DNA from: a virus
IMG/VR virus record: IMGVR_UViG_3300043435_000349
Location: 1 to 52,144 of that record
Reading direction: 5' to 3' (one strand)
Length of the DNA: 52,144 nucleotides
The position numbers and the translations under genes were made by a program. Positions 1 through 7,932 of the stretch are shown here, piece by piece (the stretch's first letter is position 1; each line of letters begins with the position of its first letter). The notes under the pieces were generated by a model. That model saw only the letters and a program-made list of their open reading frames with translations, had not been told where the DNA came from and did no database searches.

Positions 1-1
1 C

Positions 2-670
2 ATTGCAGATAAGAAGCCAGACGTTATTGTACATATCGGCGATCACTTTGATATGCACTCTTTGTCAAGCTACGACAAGGGAACAAAAGGTTTTGAGGGT
101 CGGCGTGTCAAGGCTGATTTGGAAGCTGGTCACGAAGGGATGCGGCTGCTTGTTGATTGCTGGAAAGACATTGAGGGTTATTCACCACGAATGATCTTCT
201 GTGTTGGCAACCACGATGAAAGGCTAGATCGTTTGGTAAAATACCAACCAGAGCTTGACGGTATCTTTGGTGTCAAAGAGCTTAACCTTGAACAATATGG
301 TTGGGAAGTGATTGACTACCTAAAGCCTGTAGAGGTTGAAGGAATTTTCTTCTGCCATTTCCTTGCCAACCCGATGAGTGGTAAGCCTTATGCTGGTAGT
401 GCAATGAACATCCTCAAAACGGTTGGTAGGAGTTTTGTTGTAGGTCATCGTCAGGTTTTGGATGTTGCAATTCGACCAACCGTAGATGGCAAGCAGCAGA
501 TTGGGATTGTGAATGGTGCGGCATATAACCACTTCGAGGATTACAAAGGTTATGTTGGCAACAACCACTTTCGTGGTCTGACAATGCTACATGAGGTGAG
601 TGATGGTTTTGGTTTGCCCATGTTTGTTAGCATGAGCTATCTTGGTAAGAAATATGGAGTGTTGAAATGA
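2..670 (+). CDS. metallophosphoesterase, 5'-truncated by window edge
   Basis: The frame is open from the first bases, so the N-terminus lies outside the window and 222 residues are visible. Two calcineurin-type phosphoesterase signatures are present: HIGDHFD near the visible N-terminus (GDxxD-like metal site) and VGNHDERL about 60 residues later (GNHD/E motif). A GHRQ histidine motif near visible residue 148 could supply the later metal-binding histidine. The family hydrolyses phosphomonoesters or diesters with two metal ions. Phage members are often annotated as DNA repair or nucleotide phosphatases, but the substrate cannot be told here. The gene overlaps the next start by 4 bases (ATGA), so it is translationally coupled to the nucleotide-metabolism operon. 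Confidence 0.85.
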   Translation: MADKKPDVIVHIGDHFDMHSLSSYDKGTKGFEGRRVKADLEAGHEGMRLLVDCWKDIEGYSPRMIFCVGNHDERLDRLVKYQPELDGIFGVKELNLEQYGWEVIDYLKPVEVEGIFFCHFLANPMSGKPYAGSAMNILKTVGRSFVVGHRQVLDVAIRPTVDGKQQIGIVNGAAYNHFEDYKGYVGNNHFRGLTMLHEVSDGFGLPMFVSMSYLGKKYGVLK

Positions 671-1158
671 CAATCGATGTTAGTAAGTTGAAGAAGGGTG
701 ATCGGTATCGGACAAAAGAGGAGGGTTGGTTGGCTGTCGATCATGTGGAAGATAGCCCAACACTTACAGGTTGTTTTCGGGTTTTTGACAGTAATATGGA
801 GTGGATAGATTACTCTCGCAGTGGTGTTTCTGCCGGACATAGCGTATTCAATATTCTCGAAGTGGATACTGCCACACCAACATCAGCCCCAATCAAGTCC
901 GATGGTGGCTCTAGTTCCTACTACACCTTCCCACAAGAGTTATTCGACAAGATTGTTGAGCGTGGTCATGTGGAAACAGAGGACATTATCAAATATGGCT
1001 TTGGTAATGACTTCGACTTCGGCAACATCCTCAAAAGCTTGAAGCGTCTGTACGAGCTACAACGTGGTGGCGGTAAGGAAGGCAACACAGAGCAATACGA
1101 AGTGAATAAGATTATTTATTCATTAAATAAAATCAACGGCAACAAGGTTACAAAATAG
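667..1158 (+). CDS. DUF3310-like protein
   Basis: This is a 163-residue protein. The N-terminal half, roughly residues 1-75, looks like a small beta-rich domain of no recognised family. The C-terminal part, from about residue 85, resembles DUF3310 (often called 'nucleotide kinase' in phages): YTFPQELFDKI, then FDFGNILKSLKRLY, then a hydrophobic helix ending in IYSLNKI. This matches the family layout of a GN-x-K-x-x-x-R core followed by a helix. The function of the family is not established. Its start overlaps the phosphoesterase stop (ATGA). After the stop there is a 100-base gap holding a new promoter. Confidence 0.65.
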   Translation: MTIDVSKLKKGDRYRTKEEGWLAVDHVEDSPTLTGCFRVFDSNMEWIDYSRSGVSAGHSVFNILEVDTATPTSAPIKSDGGSSSYYTFPQELFDKIVERGHVETEDIIKYGFGNDFDFGNILKSLKRLYELQRGGGKEGNTEQYEVNKIIYSLNKINGNKVTK

Positions 1159-1209
1159 CCAATCAGACAAACAATGGTATCACAATTGTGGCAGAATGGC
1201 ATTTTTAGA

Positions 1210-1237
1210 TTGACATCTAGTGTCATTCTGTTACACT
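1210..1237 (+). promoter_or_regulatory. sigma70-like promoter for mazG-like/thyX/nrd operon
   Basis: A perfect TTGACA at 1210-1215 is followed after 16 bp by TACACT at 1232-1237. It lies in the only gap of this operon, 27 bp before the next start codon, which has an AGAGAGGA ribosome binding site. Confidence 0.7.
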
Positions 1238-1263
1238 AACTGCCAGACAGAGAGGAATCATTC

Positions 1264-1917
1264 ATGCAAGACACTCAACAAGACACCATGCCACAATCCG
1301 AATCAGGATACACACTGGAAGATTTCCAGAATGATGTGCTGTTCTTCAATACGGCATGTGGTTGGAAAGCCCCGATAACACCAGAAGAATATGTCCAACA
1401 GCTTCGTAAGCAAGCCAAGATTGTTCAAGAAGAATCGGATGAGCTTCTTCGGGCAATGATCACACAAGACCATGTTGAGACATTGGATGGTTTCATTGAT
1501 GTGATGTACACATTTGAGCATTTCAATACGATCCTCAAGAGTGGTGCTGAACAAGGCTTTGACTCTGCATTTCCATATGAGATTGGGGTGTGGATGGAGA
1601 GCTTGAGCTATGTTGACAAAGCAGAGCTTATGTTCTATCCGTCTGTAATTATTGCTGCTGCTGAACGTGTTGCCGTGAACAACAACAGCAAATTTAGCAA
1701 CTCAAAAGAGCAAGCAGAGCGATGGAAACTGGCAATACCTGAGCATACCCTGTCAGAGGTCGATGTGTATGGAATTACATATTATTGCTTGCGTGATGCG
1801 AACGGTAAGGTGAAGAAGCATTGTGATTATGTTCCTGTTGATCTTTCAGACTTGGCTCTGGAAAACCTGAAAATGATTGCTGCTGAAATTGCTGAGGTGA
1901 ATGATGGACTCCAATAA
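1264..1917 (+). CDS. MazG-like all-alpha NTP pyrophosphohydrolase
   Basis: This is a 217-residue protein. The region around residues 50-85 carries the signature of the all-alpha NTP pyrophosphatase (MazG/HisE/PRA-PH-like) superfamily: an EESDELL helix followed by ETLDGFIDVMYT, the acidic residues that bind Mg2+. Such enzymes hydrolyse (d)NTPs to monophosphates. In phages they are thought to clean up dNTP pools or lower alarmone signalling. The C-terminal 100 residues are not recognised. The position directly before thyX and nrdBA supports a nucleotide-pool role. The start has a good AGAGAGGA Shine-Dalgarno site and follows the promoter at 1210. Confidence 0.75.
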   Translation: MQDTQQDTMPQSESGYTLEDFQNDVLFFNTACGWKAPITPEEYVQQLRKQAKIVQEESDELLRAMITQDHVETLDGFIDVMYTFEHFNTILKSGAEQGFDSAFPYEIGVWMESLSYVDKAELMFYPSVIIAAAERVAVNNNSKFSNSKEQAERWKLAIPEHTLSEVDVYGITYYCLRDANGKVKKHCDYVPVDLSDLALENLKMIAAEIAEVNDGLQ

Positions 1918-2140
1918 AATCTCAGTGGGCGATTTTAATGTAGATTCCTTGAAGGAAGATGTAGTAATTGTTTTGAAGTATGGTAATACCAATACGGTAA
2001 GTTGGGGCAGCTTAAAAGATATCCAACGGTATGCCTTTGGTATGGAGATGCCAATTGAGGATGTCTTAAAGGAGCGTTTTGCTGAGTTGCTCAGTGTATT
2101 GGCAGAGGATTGTGTGGGGATTTTTGATGATCACAGTTGA
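1904..2140 (+). CDS. unknown small protein
   Basis: The protein has 78 residues from the ATG at 1904, or 79 from the adjacent ATG at 1901. A GAGGTG ribosome binding site fits the second ATG better. It is acidic and has no recognised domain. It overlaps the stop of the pyrophosphohydrolase and the start of thyX, so it is certainly within the same operon. Confidence 0.6.
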   Translation: MDSNKISVGDFNVDSLKEDVVIVLKYGNTNTVSWGSLKDIQRYAFGMEMPIEDVLKERFAELLSVLAEDCVGIFDDHS

Positions 2141-3026
2141 GGGAAAATCTGGCATTAAAGCCACTGTTTTAGCGCACAGCGTTAATGCCCACACAAGCAA
2201 AGAGCTTCTAACATTTGAGCTTGAGTACCCAAGAATCATCTTGGCTGAGCTTAACACCCACTGTATGCTGCCAAAGAACAGCATGTCTAGTAGGGCTGTT
2301 CCAAGCAAGAAGATGGTTGAGCAGGTGAGGACAAATCCTGCAATGCCTGTGAGGTTTGGTAAGAATCAAGCAGGTATGTCTGACACGGGTGTTGAGCATG
2401 TGGGCAATGGTAGAGAGCTTTGGAAGATCGCATCAGAAACAATGGCTCGGGTTTCTGAGATGTTTGCTGATCTAGGTTATCACAAACAAATTGGAAACCG
2501 AATCATTGAGCCATTCCAGATGATGAAAACGGTTGTCAGTGGTACGGAGTGGAACAATTTCTTCCATTTACGACATGACAAAGATGCTGACCCAACCTTT
2601 GAAGAACTCGCTAGAGTGATGTTTGAAGCCAAGTCTGCAAGTACACCCCGCAAGCTGTTCTCAGGGCAATGGCATGTTCCGTATTTTAAAGACGGATATT
2701 GGGATGAAACCTGTGAAGAAAGTTTGGATGTTGCATTGGCTGTTTCATCCTCTTGTTCTGCACAAGTTAGTTATCGGATGCTTGATCCGTCGCTAACCAA
2801 AGCTGCTGATGTGTGGGAGAAGTTGACGAAGGGTGACAAGGTTCATGCCAGTCCGTTCCAACATCAGGCAACACCAATTGATTATGATGAGTTTGATCAA
2901 AGCTTCTCTTGTTGTTGGCCTGATGGTATTACACACATGTCCCGCGATGGTTGTTTGTGGTCGGCACAATTCAAAGAATGGATTATGCATCGTCAGTTGA
3001 TTGATGGTCATGTGGTGGAGGGGTAG
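2127..3026 (+). CDS. thyX: flavin-dependent thymidylate synthase ThyX
   Basis: This is a 299-residue ThyX homologue, which makes dTMP from dUMP using methylene-THF, FAD and NADPH. The ThyX core motif region is seen as ELNTHCMLPKNSMSSRAVP (residues 41-59). It is equivalent to RHRxxSxNxxSxR, with the SSRA serine and arginine kept. Later blocks SCSAQVSYR and ASPFQHQATP are also typical. The start at 2127 has GGGGA upstream; longer in-frame starts would overlap the previous gene. The third motif position is Cys46 where Arg is usual (THC rather than THR or RHR). Context with nrdB/nrdA downstream indicates a dNTP synthesis operon. Confidence 0.9.
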   Translation: MITVEGKSGIKATVLAHSVNAHTSKELLTFELEYPRIILAELNTHCMLPKNSMSSRAVPSKKMVEQVRTNPAMPVRFGKNQAGMSDTGVEHVGNGRELWKIASETMARVSEMFADLGYHKQIGNRIIEPFQMMKTVVSGTEWNNFFHLRHDKDADPTFEELARVMFEAKSASTPRKLFSGQWHVPYFKDGYWDETCEESLDVALAVSSSCSAQVSYRMLDPSLTKAADVWEKLTKGDKVHASPFQHQATPIDYDEFDQSFSCCWPDGITHMSRDGCLWSAQFKEWIMHRQLIDGHVVEG

Positions 3027-3027
3027 T

Positions 3028-3213
3028 ATGAATTACAAACCGGAAGATATGGTTGTGACCATTACACTACCAGACGGAACAAAGCATGTTGTTGCTGGTT
3101 GGGCTGACCCTTACCAAAACACAATGTGGCCTGAAAAACCTTACCGAACAGAGGTGTCCGGCACTTGGAATGTTGAGTTATACAAGGAAGAAGAAGATGA
3201 GCAAGAAGGTTGA
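3028..3213 (+). CDS. unknown small protein
   Basis: This is a 61-residue protein beginning one base after the thyX stop, with a GGAGG ribosome binding site overlapping the thyX end. It has an acidic C-terminal tail (EEEDEQEG). No domain is recognised. It overlaps the next gene by 17 bases. Confidence 0.6.
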   Translation: MNYKPEDMVVTITLPDGTKHVVAGWADPYQNTMWPEKPYRTEVSGTWNVELYKEEEDEQEG

Positions 3214-3577
3214 TATGCCAGTGTATGTGAGCTTTGCTGACTTGGAGTTGGTGAAGCCACTGGTTGATACGGAGGGCGTTGAATACGTTCTTCATCATGT
3301 GTTTGGGTTTGACAATGAACGTGTCCTACCCAATGACTATTTAGATGGTCAGTTGTTGAGTGAGGGCGGGAATTTCTTCCATGTTGCTCATCAACACCAT
3401 CGTAGTCGGCAAGGAAAGATTGTAGAAGGGGATAGGTATTGGGGTTGGGAGCGTTCAGACAATGAATGGCTCAAAAGCAACATCTGTTCTGATGAGATGA
3501 AGTTGTTGTCCAAAGGTGATCAGTCTTTGGTTGATGAGGTGATGGCATTGAGTAAACGTGCGGGATGGGTGGGATGA
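3197..3577 (+). CDS. unknown protein
   Basis: The protein has 126 residues from the ATG at 3197, preceded by AAGGAAGAAGAAG. A His-rich patch (HVAHQHHRS) is visible near residue 65, but no family is recognised. Longer upstream starts in this frame would overlap the previous gene without a ribosome binding site and were not used. Confidence 0.6.
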   Translation: MSKKVDMPVYVSFADLELVKPLVDTEGVEYVLHHVFGFDNERVLPNDYLDGQLLSEGGNFFHVAHQHHRSRQGKIVEGDRYWGWERSDNEWLKSNICSDEMKLLSKGDQSLVDEVMALSKRAGWVG

Positions 3578-3771
3578 TGAGTAAAAAGAAGGTTGTTGTG
3601 AAGGTTGATGTCAAGCTACTGGGGGAGCGGATGCAATCATACCTTGATCAAAACATCAGGGGTTTCGGGTTTGAAACATTGGATCAACAAGAAGGGGTGT
3701 ACTCCGATCTGTACCGCTGTCTCGAAAGTCACATCATGAGTTATGTGGACATTGAGGTGGTTGATGATTGA
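3577..3771 (+). CDS. unknown small protein
   Basis: The protein has 64 residues from the ATG at 3577; the ATG at 3574 is equally possible, with GGGTGGG just upstream. It begins with a basic, valine-rich stretch (MSKKKVVVKVDVK). It overlaps both neighbours by a few bases. Function is unknown. Confidence 0.55.
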   Translation: MSKKKVVVKVDVKLLGERMQSYLDQNIRGFGFETLDQQEGVYSDLYRCLESHIMSYVDIEVVDD

Positions 3772-3940
3772 CGTAAGCAAGCTCCGCATCAAGGTGCGTG
3801 ATACTGAGATGGAGGCTGAGTTTGTCAAATGGTTGACAGACAATGCTCGTAATTTTGAGAGTGAGCAAGATGCGGTTGATGAAATGAATTATTGGGTTAA
3901 TAATAATGTTGGGCGGTTTATGGAAGTGGTGGTAGAGTGA
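3764..3940 (+). CDS. unknown small protein
   Basis: This is a 58-residue acidic protein whose ATG at 3764 has GAGGTGG upstream. It overlaps the preceding stop and the following nrdB GTG start. No domain is recognised. Confidence 0.55.
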   Translation: MIDVSKLRIKVRDTEMEAEFVKWLTDNARNFESEQDAVDEMNYWVNNNVGRFMEVVVE

Positions 3941-4941
3941 GTGCACGTAAGATTACAGACGACTACTTAGGATATGAATTTGCATATCCTGAAATTTTAG
4001 AGATTTCAGATAGGCAATTAAAGGACAACTTCTGGCACTCATCGGAATACGATGTGAGTTTGGATAAGCTGGAATTGCGGTATGATCTTGATGCTGGTGA
4101 ACAACACTTTGTCCTAAAAACACTCCCCCTGTTCCTTCGGTACGAAATGTTTGTTGGTTCGTTCTGGACAGATGTGTACCCAAAGCTGTTTAAAGCTCCA
4201 GAGTGTCAAGAGCTTGCTTCTGTTATCAATATGGTTGAGCGGGCAATTCATAGTCGATTCTATCGGCAAATGAGTGAAGCTCTTGAGTTGGACAATGATA
4301 CACACTTTCTTGACTTCTTGAATCACCCAGAACTCAAGAGTCGTACAGAGAAGTTGGGCAAGTGGTTGCATGGTGATGATCCTATCAACACCTGTCTTGC
4401 TTACAGTGCTGTTGAGGGTGTATTTTTGTTTGCCAATTTCTTGGGGCTTCGTAGCTTCCAGATGAATGGAAACAACAAGATTCCTGTGGTCGTGCGCGGC
4501 ACAATTCAATCCTCAATTGATGAGGATCTGCACTCTGTTGCACTGACAACCTCAATCAACATCATGTATCGAGAGCTTGGCACATCCCTGCTTGAGGATA
4601 CTGAGCGATATGCAGGTTTCTTGGAGTTGCTTGCTGATGGTTATGTGCATGAGTGCTTGATTATTGATAGCACTGTACCAGAGGGTGGCTTGAACGGAAT
4701 CACTCGTGATGAATACAAAGACTACGTTGCGCACCGGATCAATCTGCTACTTGCTCGATATGGTTGCGATAAGCTATTCCCAGAGGTAAGTAGTAGAATC
4801 GGCACTGAGTTTGAGGGTGGCATCAAAGGCTTTAAGATGGTTGATTTCTTCACTTCTGGAACTGGAAGTGAGTACCAAGACGACACAGGTGCTTTTGAGT
4901 TTGAACAAGCAATATTGAGAATGGAGAGTGTGGATGGTTAA
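3937..4941 (+). CDS. nrdB: ribonucleotide reductase class Ia-like small subunit (R2)
   Basis: This is a 334-residue R2 protein with a GTG start that overlaps the previous stop. R2 holds the di-iron/tyrosyl radical cofactor used by NrdA to reduce ribonucleotides. Seen here are the helix-B acidic residue in LRYEMF, the HSRFY block giving the His ligand and radical Tyr (spacing H+4 as in E. coli H118/Y122), the AVEGVF glutamate, and the DEDLH block (ExxH) for the second iron site. The first glutamate is four residues before its histidine (ERAIH) instead of three, an apparent one-residue insertion. The gene order nrdB-nrdA is reversed from the usual. It overlaps nrdA by 8 bases. Confidence 0.92.
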   Translation: MSARKITDDYLGYEFAYPEILEISDRQLKDNFWHSSEYDVSLDKLELRYDLDAGEQHFVLKTLPLFLRYEMFVGSFWTDVYPKLFKAPECQELASVINMVERAIHSRFYRQMSEALELDNDTHFLDFLNHPELKSRTEKLGKWLHGDDPINTCLAYSAVEGVFLFANFLGLRSFQMNGNNKIPVVVRGTIQSSIDEDLHSVALTTSINIMYRELGTSLLEDTERYAGFLELLADGYVHECLIIDSTVPEGGLNGITRDEYKDYVAHRINLLLARYGCDKLFPEVSSRIGTEFEGGIKGFKMVDFFTSGTGSEYQDDTGAFEFEQAILRMESVDG

Positions 4942-6682
4942 TGCGGTAGAGAATGCCCTGTCTGTAGAGCGTAAAGCTCTACAAGCGGCAGGTGAAGTTC
5001 CTGAGTGGTACACAACAGGTGGTTGGCAGTTATTCAAAAACAAATACAGCTATCATGGTGAGTCGGTAAAGAGTCGGTTCAAAACTATTGCCGATAGCTT
5101 GGCTGCTGATGCACCGAATGTGTATCCTTCTTGGTGGAATGTTGACCAGTTCACTGTGGGAAAGACATGGGGTGATGTATTCTTTGAGGTGTTATGGAAT
5201 GGCTGGGTTGTCCCACCAACACCATTGTATAGTAATGGCGGATTACCTGAGCGTGGACATACGGTAAGTTGCTCTCAGACATACATGGGTAACAACCTGT
5301 TTGATCGCTACAACCTAATGACCGAGCTTGCTGTCCTCACAAAACATGCCGCTGGATGTAGTGTTGATTTGTCCGAATGGCCTTGTGAGGGTCAGGCTCT
5401 GCCGCGTGGTGGTCGATCAGAAGGTATCATGCCAATTGTTCGTGACATTCTCACAACAATGAATGAGGTGGCACAGACCAACCGTCGTGGCAGCACAGCG
5501 TATAGTGTGAATGCAAGACATGGCGATTACTACAAGGTTCTTGAGGAGCTTTATCACAATCCTGAAAGCAACAATGTTGGAATCATCCACGATGATCAAG
5601 AGATCAAAGACATCTGGATTAACAAAGAGCCTAGTGCGGTAAAGCGTTTCGCTAAACTTGCAGAGGTTAAAAAAGCTCGTGGTAAAGGCTATATAACCAA
5701 GATTGACCACATCAATCGAAAACTTGCTGAACCATTCAAAAGGCTGGGTATGACAGCAAAGGCATCCAACCTCTGCCAAGAGGTTATGTTGCCAGTGGAC
5801 GCTGACCACACCTACTCATGTGTTCTTTTGAACTACAACTTACACAAGATGGATGAGTGGCCTGAGCATTTAGTATTCATTGGTCAGGTGATGTCTGATT
5901 GCAACATTACACAGTACCTTCGAGCATTGGATAATGTCAGTGAAAATGACAAGAAGGTGTTGCAGAAGATCAAACGATTCACTGAGAAGTTTCGTGCGCT
6001 AGGTAGTGGTGTTATGGGGCTTGCGAGTTGGTTTCAGAAGAAGTCAATTGTGTGGGGTAGTTTGGATAGCTTCTATGAGAATGGTCGCATCTTCAAGCAT
6101 CTAAACAAGCAATCCCTTGAAGCATCCAAATGGCTTGCTGAGGTGTTGGGCGAGCCAGAGGGATGCAAAGGTTTTGGTATCCGCAATGCAACCCGCCTGT
6201 CACTACCACCTACGAAATCCACTGCTGAGCTTTGTTACGGTGTGAGTGAGGGGATCAACCCTGATGCTGCGCTTGTGTTCACCAAGATGTCCTCCGGTGG
6301 TGAGGTGTTCAGGATTGTACCTGAATTGCTCAAATTGATGAAAGAGCGGAATGTCTATAATGACGATGTTCTGCAATCAATCAATGAACACAAGGGTAGT
6401 GTGCAGCATGTTGACTGGCTAGATGAACATGAGAAGAAAGTTTTTAGAACGGCTTTTGAGATTGATCAACACGCAATTGTGAGGTTGGCAAGTCAGCGAC
6501 AGAAAGAGGTTGATCAAGGGCAGTCCTTAAACTTCTATTTTGCTGGTAATGCAACACCAGAATACCAGTTGTCTGTTTACCGCGAAGCAATGCTTGATGA
6601 TGAGATTTTAACAGTCTATTACAGCTACAGCACTCGTGGTGGCGACTTCAAACAACCTGAACCATGTGAGGTCTGCACCTAA
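4934..6682 (+). CDS. nrdA: ribonucleotide reductase class Ia-like large subunit (R1)
   Basis: This is a 582-residue R1. Catalytic features are all present: Cys113 (HTVSCSQ), the NLCQE block with N279, C281 and E283 for thiyl radical chemistry, Cys296 (YSCVLLN) as redox partner, the radical-transfer Tyr pair 562-563 (TVYYSYS), and a C-terminal CEVC pair for thioredoxin/glutaredoxin re-reduction. At 582 residues it is much shorter than cellular NrdA (about 760). The N-terminal ATP-cone that gives dATP shut-off is missing, so the phage enzyme probably escapes dATP inhibition. The ATG at 4934 has GGAGAG five bases upstream; a GTG at 4928 is the alternative. Confidence 0.95.
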   Translation: MVNAVENALSVERKALQAAGEVPEWYTTGGWQLFKNKYSYHGESVKSRFKTIADSLAADAPNVYPSWWNVDQFTVGKTWGDVFFEVLWNGWVVPPTPLYSNGGLPERGHTVSCSQTYMGNNLFDRYNLMTELAVLTKHAAGCSVDLSEWPCEGQALPRGGRSEGIMPIVRDILTTMNEVAQTNRRGSTAYSVNARHGDYYKVLEELYHNPESNNVGIIHDDQEIKDIWINKEPSAVKRFAKLAEVKKARGKGYITKIDHINRKLAEPFKRLGMTAKASNLCQEVMLPVDADHTYSCVLLNYNLHKMDEWPEHLVFIGQVMSDCNITQYLRALDNVSENDKKVLQKIKRFTEKFRALGSGVMGLASWFQKKSIVWGSLDSFYENGRIFKHLNKQSLEASKWLAEVLGEPEGCKGFGIRNATRLSLPPTKSTAELCYGVSEGINPDAALVFTKMSSGGEVFRIVPELLKLMKERNVYNDDVLQSINEHKGSVQHVDWLDEHEKKVFRTAFEIDQHAIVRLASQRQKEVDQGQSLNFYFAGNATPEYQLSVYREAMLDDEILTVYYSYSTRGGDFKQPEPCEVCT

Positions 6683-6713
6683 TCTGGTGTGGCGCAACCA
6701 AAGGAGCAACACA

Positions 6714-6938
6714 ATGGAAAACCAACACCGCAAGATCACAGGCTACCGTGAGCTTTCCCAAGAGGAAATCAACACAATGAATGCAATCAAAAGCCAAGGA
6801 CAAGCTCTTGATGCTCTTGTGACAATGATTTCTGGAATTGAGAATGTTGACGGACGATGGCTTGACATCGGAACAACACAGCTACAACAAGGCTTAATGG
6901 CTCTGACAAGGGCTGTTGCACAACCTACGACATTCTAA
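6714..6938 (+). CDS. acb2: Acb2/Tad1-hairpin family anti-CBASS protein
   Basis: This 74-residue protein closely follows the Acb2 (T4 Vs.4-like) pattern: HRKITGYRELSQEEINTMN at the N-terminus, an IKSQGQAL helix, DGRWLDIGTTQLQQGLMAL, and the typical end RAVAQP. Acb2 proteins form hexamers of helical hairpins that sequester cyclic di- and trinucleotides and so block CBASS (and some other cyclic-nucleotide) defences. The assignment is from memory of the family consensus. The start has AAGGAGC seven bases upstream. It is the last gene of the nrd operon, just before a strong terminator, and is expected to be made early. Confidence 0.85.
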   Translation: MENQHRKITGYRELSQEEINTMNAIKSQGQALDALVTMISGIENVDGRWLDIGTTQLQQGLMALTRAVAQPTTF

Positions 6939-6943
6939 ACTAA

Positions 6944-6970
6944 AGGCTGCCTTCGGGTGGCCTTTTTATT
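6944..6970 (+). terminator. rho-independent terminator
   Basis: An 8-bp stem AGGCTGCC / GGTGGCCT (two G-U pairs) with a TTCG loop is followed by TTTTTATTT. It ends the mazG-thyX-nrdBA-acb2 unit. Confidence 0.85.
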
Positions 6971-7005
6971 TGCCTAAAATAATGCAAAATTTATCAGAAG
7001 GTGTA

Positions 7006-7034
7006 TTGACACCAACCTCTATTTTCGTAATAAT
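7006..7034 (+). promoter_or_regulatory. sigma70-like promoter
   Basis: TTGACA at 7006-7011, a 16-17 bp spacer, then TAATAAT at 7028-7034. It sits between the acb2 terminator and the next gene. The sequence after the -10 (ATGACCTCAAAC) resembles the initiation region of the promoters at 20154 and 29991. Confidence 0.75.
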
Positions 7035-7061
7035 GACCTCAAACCAAACAGGAGATGTGCC

Positions 7062-7799
7062 ATGAGTTTTCAAGTAAACAAACCGGTGAATGCCACGGTG
7101 TTTAACCCGCTAGGCTTACCAAACTTTCGTCAGGGGGTTGAGGTTTCCGTGTGGCGTGGGGCTACATCTGTAAATAAATTACTTTGCAAAAGTAATGGTA
7201 TGACAGCAGAGATCCCAACATGGAAGATTCTGCCACAGATGTCTGGGTTGCGCTCAAGATACTTGGTTAGTAGTGATGTACCTGCACCATTAGCCTACAA
7301 TCATATTGTAGTTACTGACTGCCGACATGAGCAGTTTGGTAAGGTCGGGAAGATTGTAAACCGATTCTCGAAGGATAGTTTTGATGTGATCATGTTTGCG
7401 GATGAGTCGCGCTACACTTTCAAGACTGGTCAATACAGTACGATCCGTGACAGAGATCGACTATTTGATTACGATGTATTCAAGAATGAAAGGTCAGACA
7501 TTTATGTTGATCTGGATGCGGATACACCGAAAGAAGATTTGGGCGAGGTTGTTCAGGAAGACCTGATTGATGAGCAGCCTGTGAGGAAGCAAGTTGAGCT
7601 GGATGAGCCTGTTACATACAAGATTCAGTATGTAACATCTGATGGGGAGTCATTTAACACCATCTTTGAGGTTAATCAGTACATTGACGAGCAGAACAAA
7701 CAGCGACTGCGCCAAAAGAAAATGGTGTTACTCAAAGCCATGGCTCAAGAGGTGGGGCTTGAGTTTGAGGTGGATGGGTCATCAATCATCCTGAAATAA
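7062..7799 (+). CDS. unknown protein
   Basis: This is a 245-residue protein with an AGGAGA ribosome binding site. It forms a single-gene transcription unit with its own promoter and terminator. The first 150 residues look beta-rich. A stretch around residues 150-190 is strongly acidic (DLDADTPKEDLGEVVQEDL). The C-terminal 50 residues are predicted helical (EVNQYIDEQNKQRLRQKK). No family is recognised. The isolated unit and promoter type suggest early expression. Confidence 0.65.
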   Translation: MSFQVNKPVNATVFNPLGLPNFRQGVEVSVWRGATSVNKLLCKSNGMTAEIPTWKILPQMSGLRSRYLVSSDVPAPLAYNHIVVTDCRHEQFGKVGKIVNRFSKDSFDVIMFADESRYTFKTGQYSTIRDRDRLFDYDVFKNERSDIYVDLDADTPKEDLGEVVQEDLIDEQPVRKQVELDEPVTYKIQYVTSDGESFNTIFEVNQYIDEQNKQRLRQKKMVLLKAMAQEVGLEFEVDGSSIILK

Positions 7800-7804
7800 G
7801 ACAG

Positions 7805-7830
7805 AGCAGCCTTCGGGCTGCTTTTCTTTT
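7805..7830 (+). terminator. rho-independent terminator
   Basis: A perfect 7-bp stem AGCAGCC / GGCTGCT with a TTCG loop, then TTTCTTTT. Confidence 0.9.
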
Positions 7831-7866
7831 ATGTGAAAATAAATATAAATAATCCTTGTTTCATTG

Positions 7867-7895
7867 TTGACAACCAATACAGCTTCCACTACTAT
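7867..7895 (+). promoter_or_regulatory. sigma70-like promoter
   Basis: TTGACA at 7867-7872, 17-bp spacer, TACTAT at 7890-7895. It would drive the unit 7933-10893. Confidence 0.75.
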
Positions 7896-7932
7896 GAGAA
7901 ACACAACGAGGTGTTGTATTTGGAGAGGTGAA

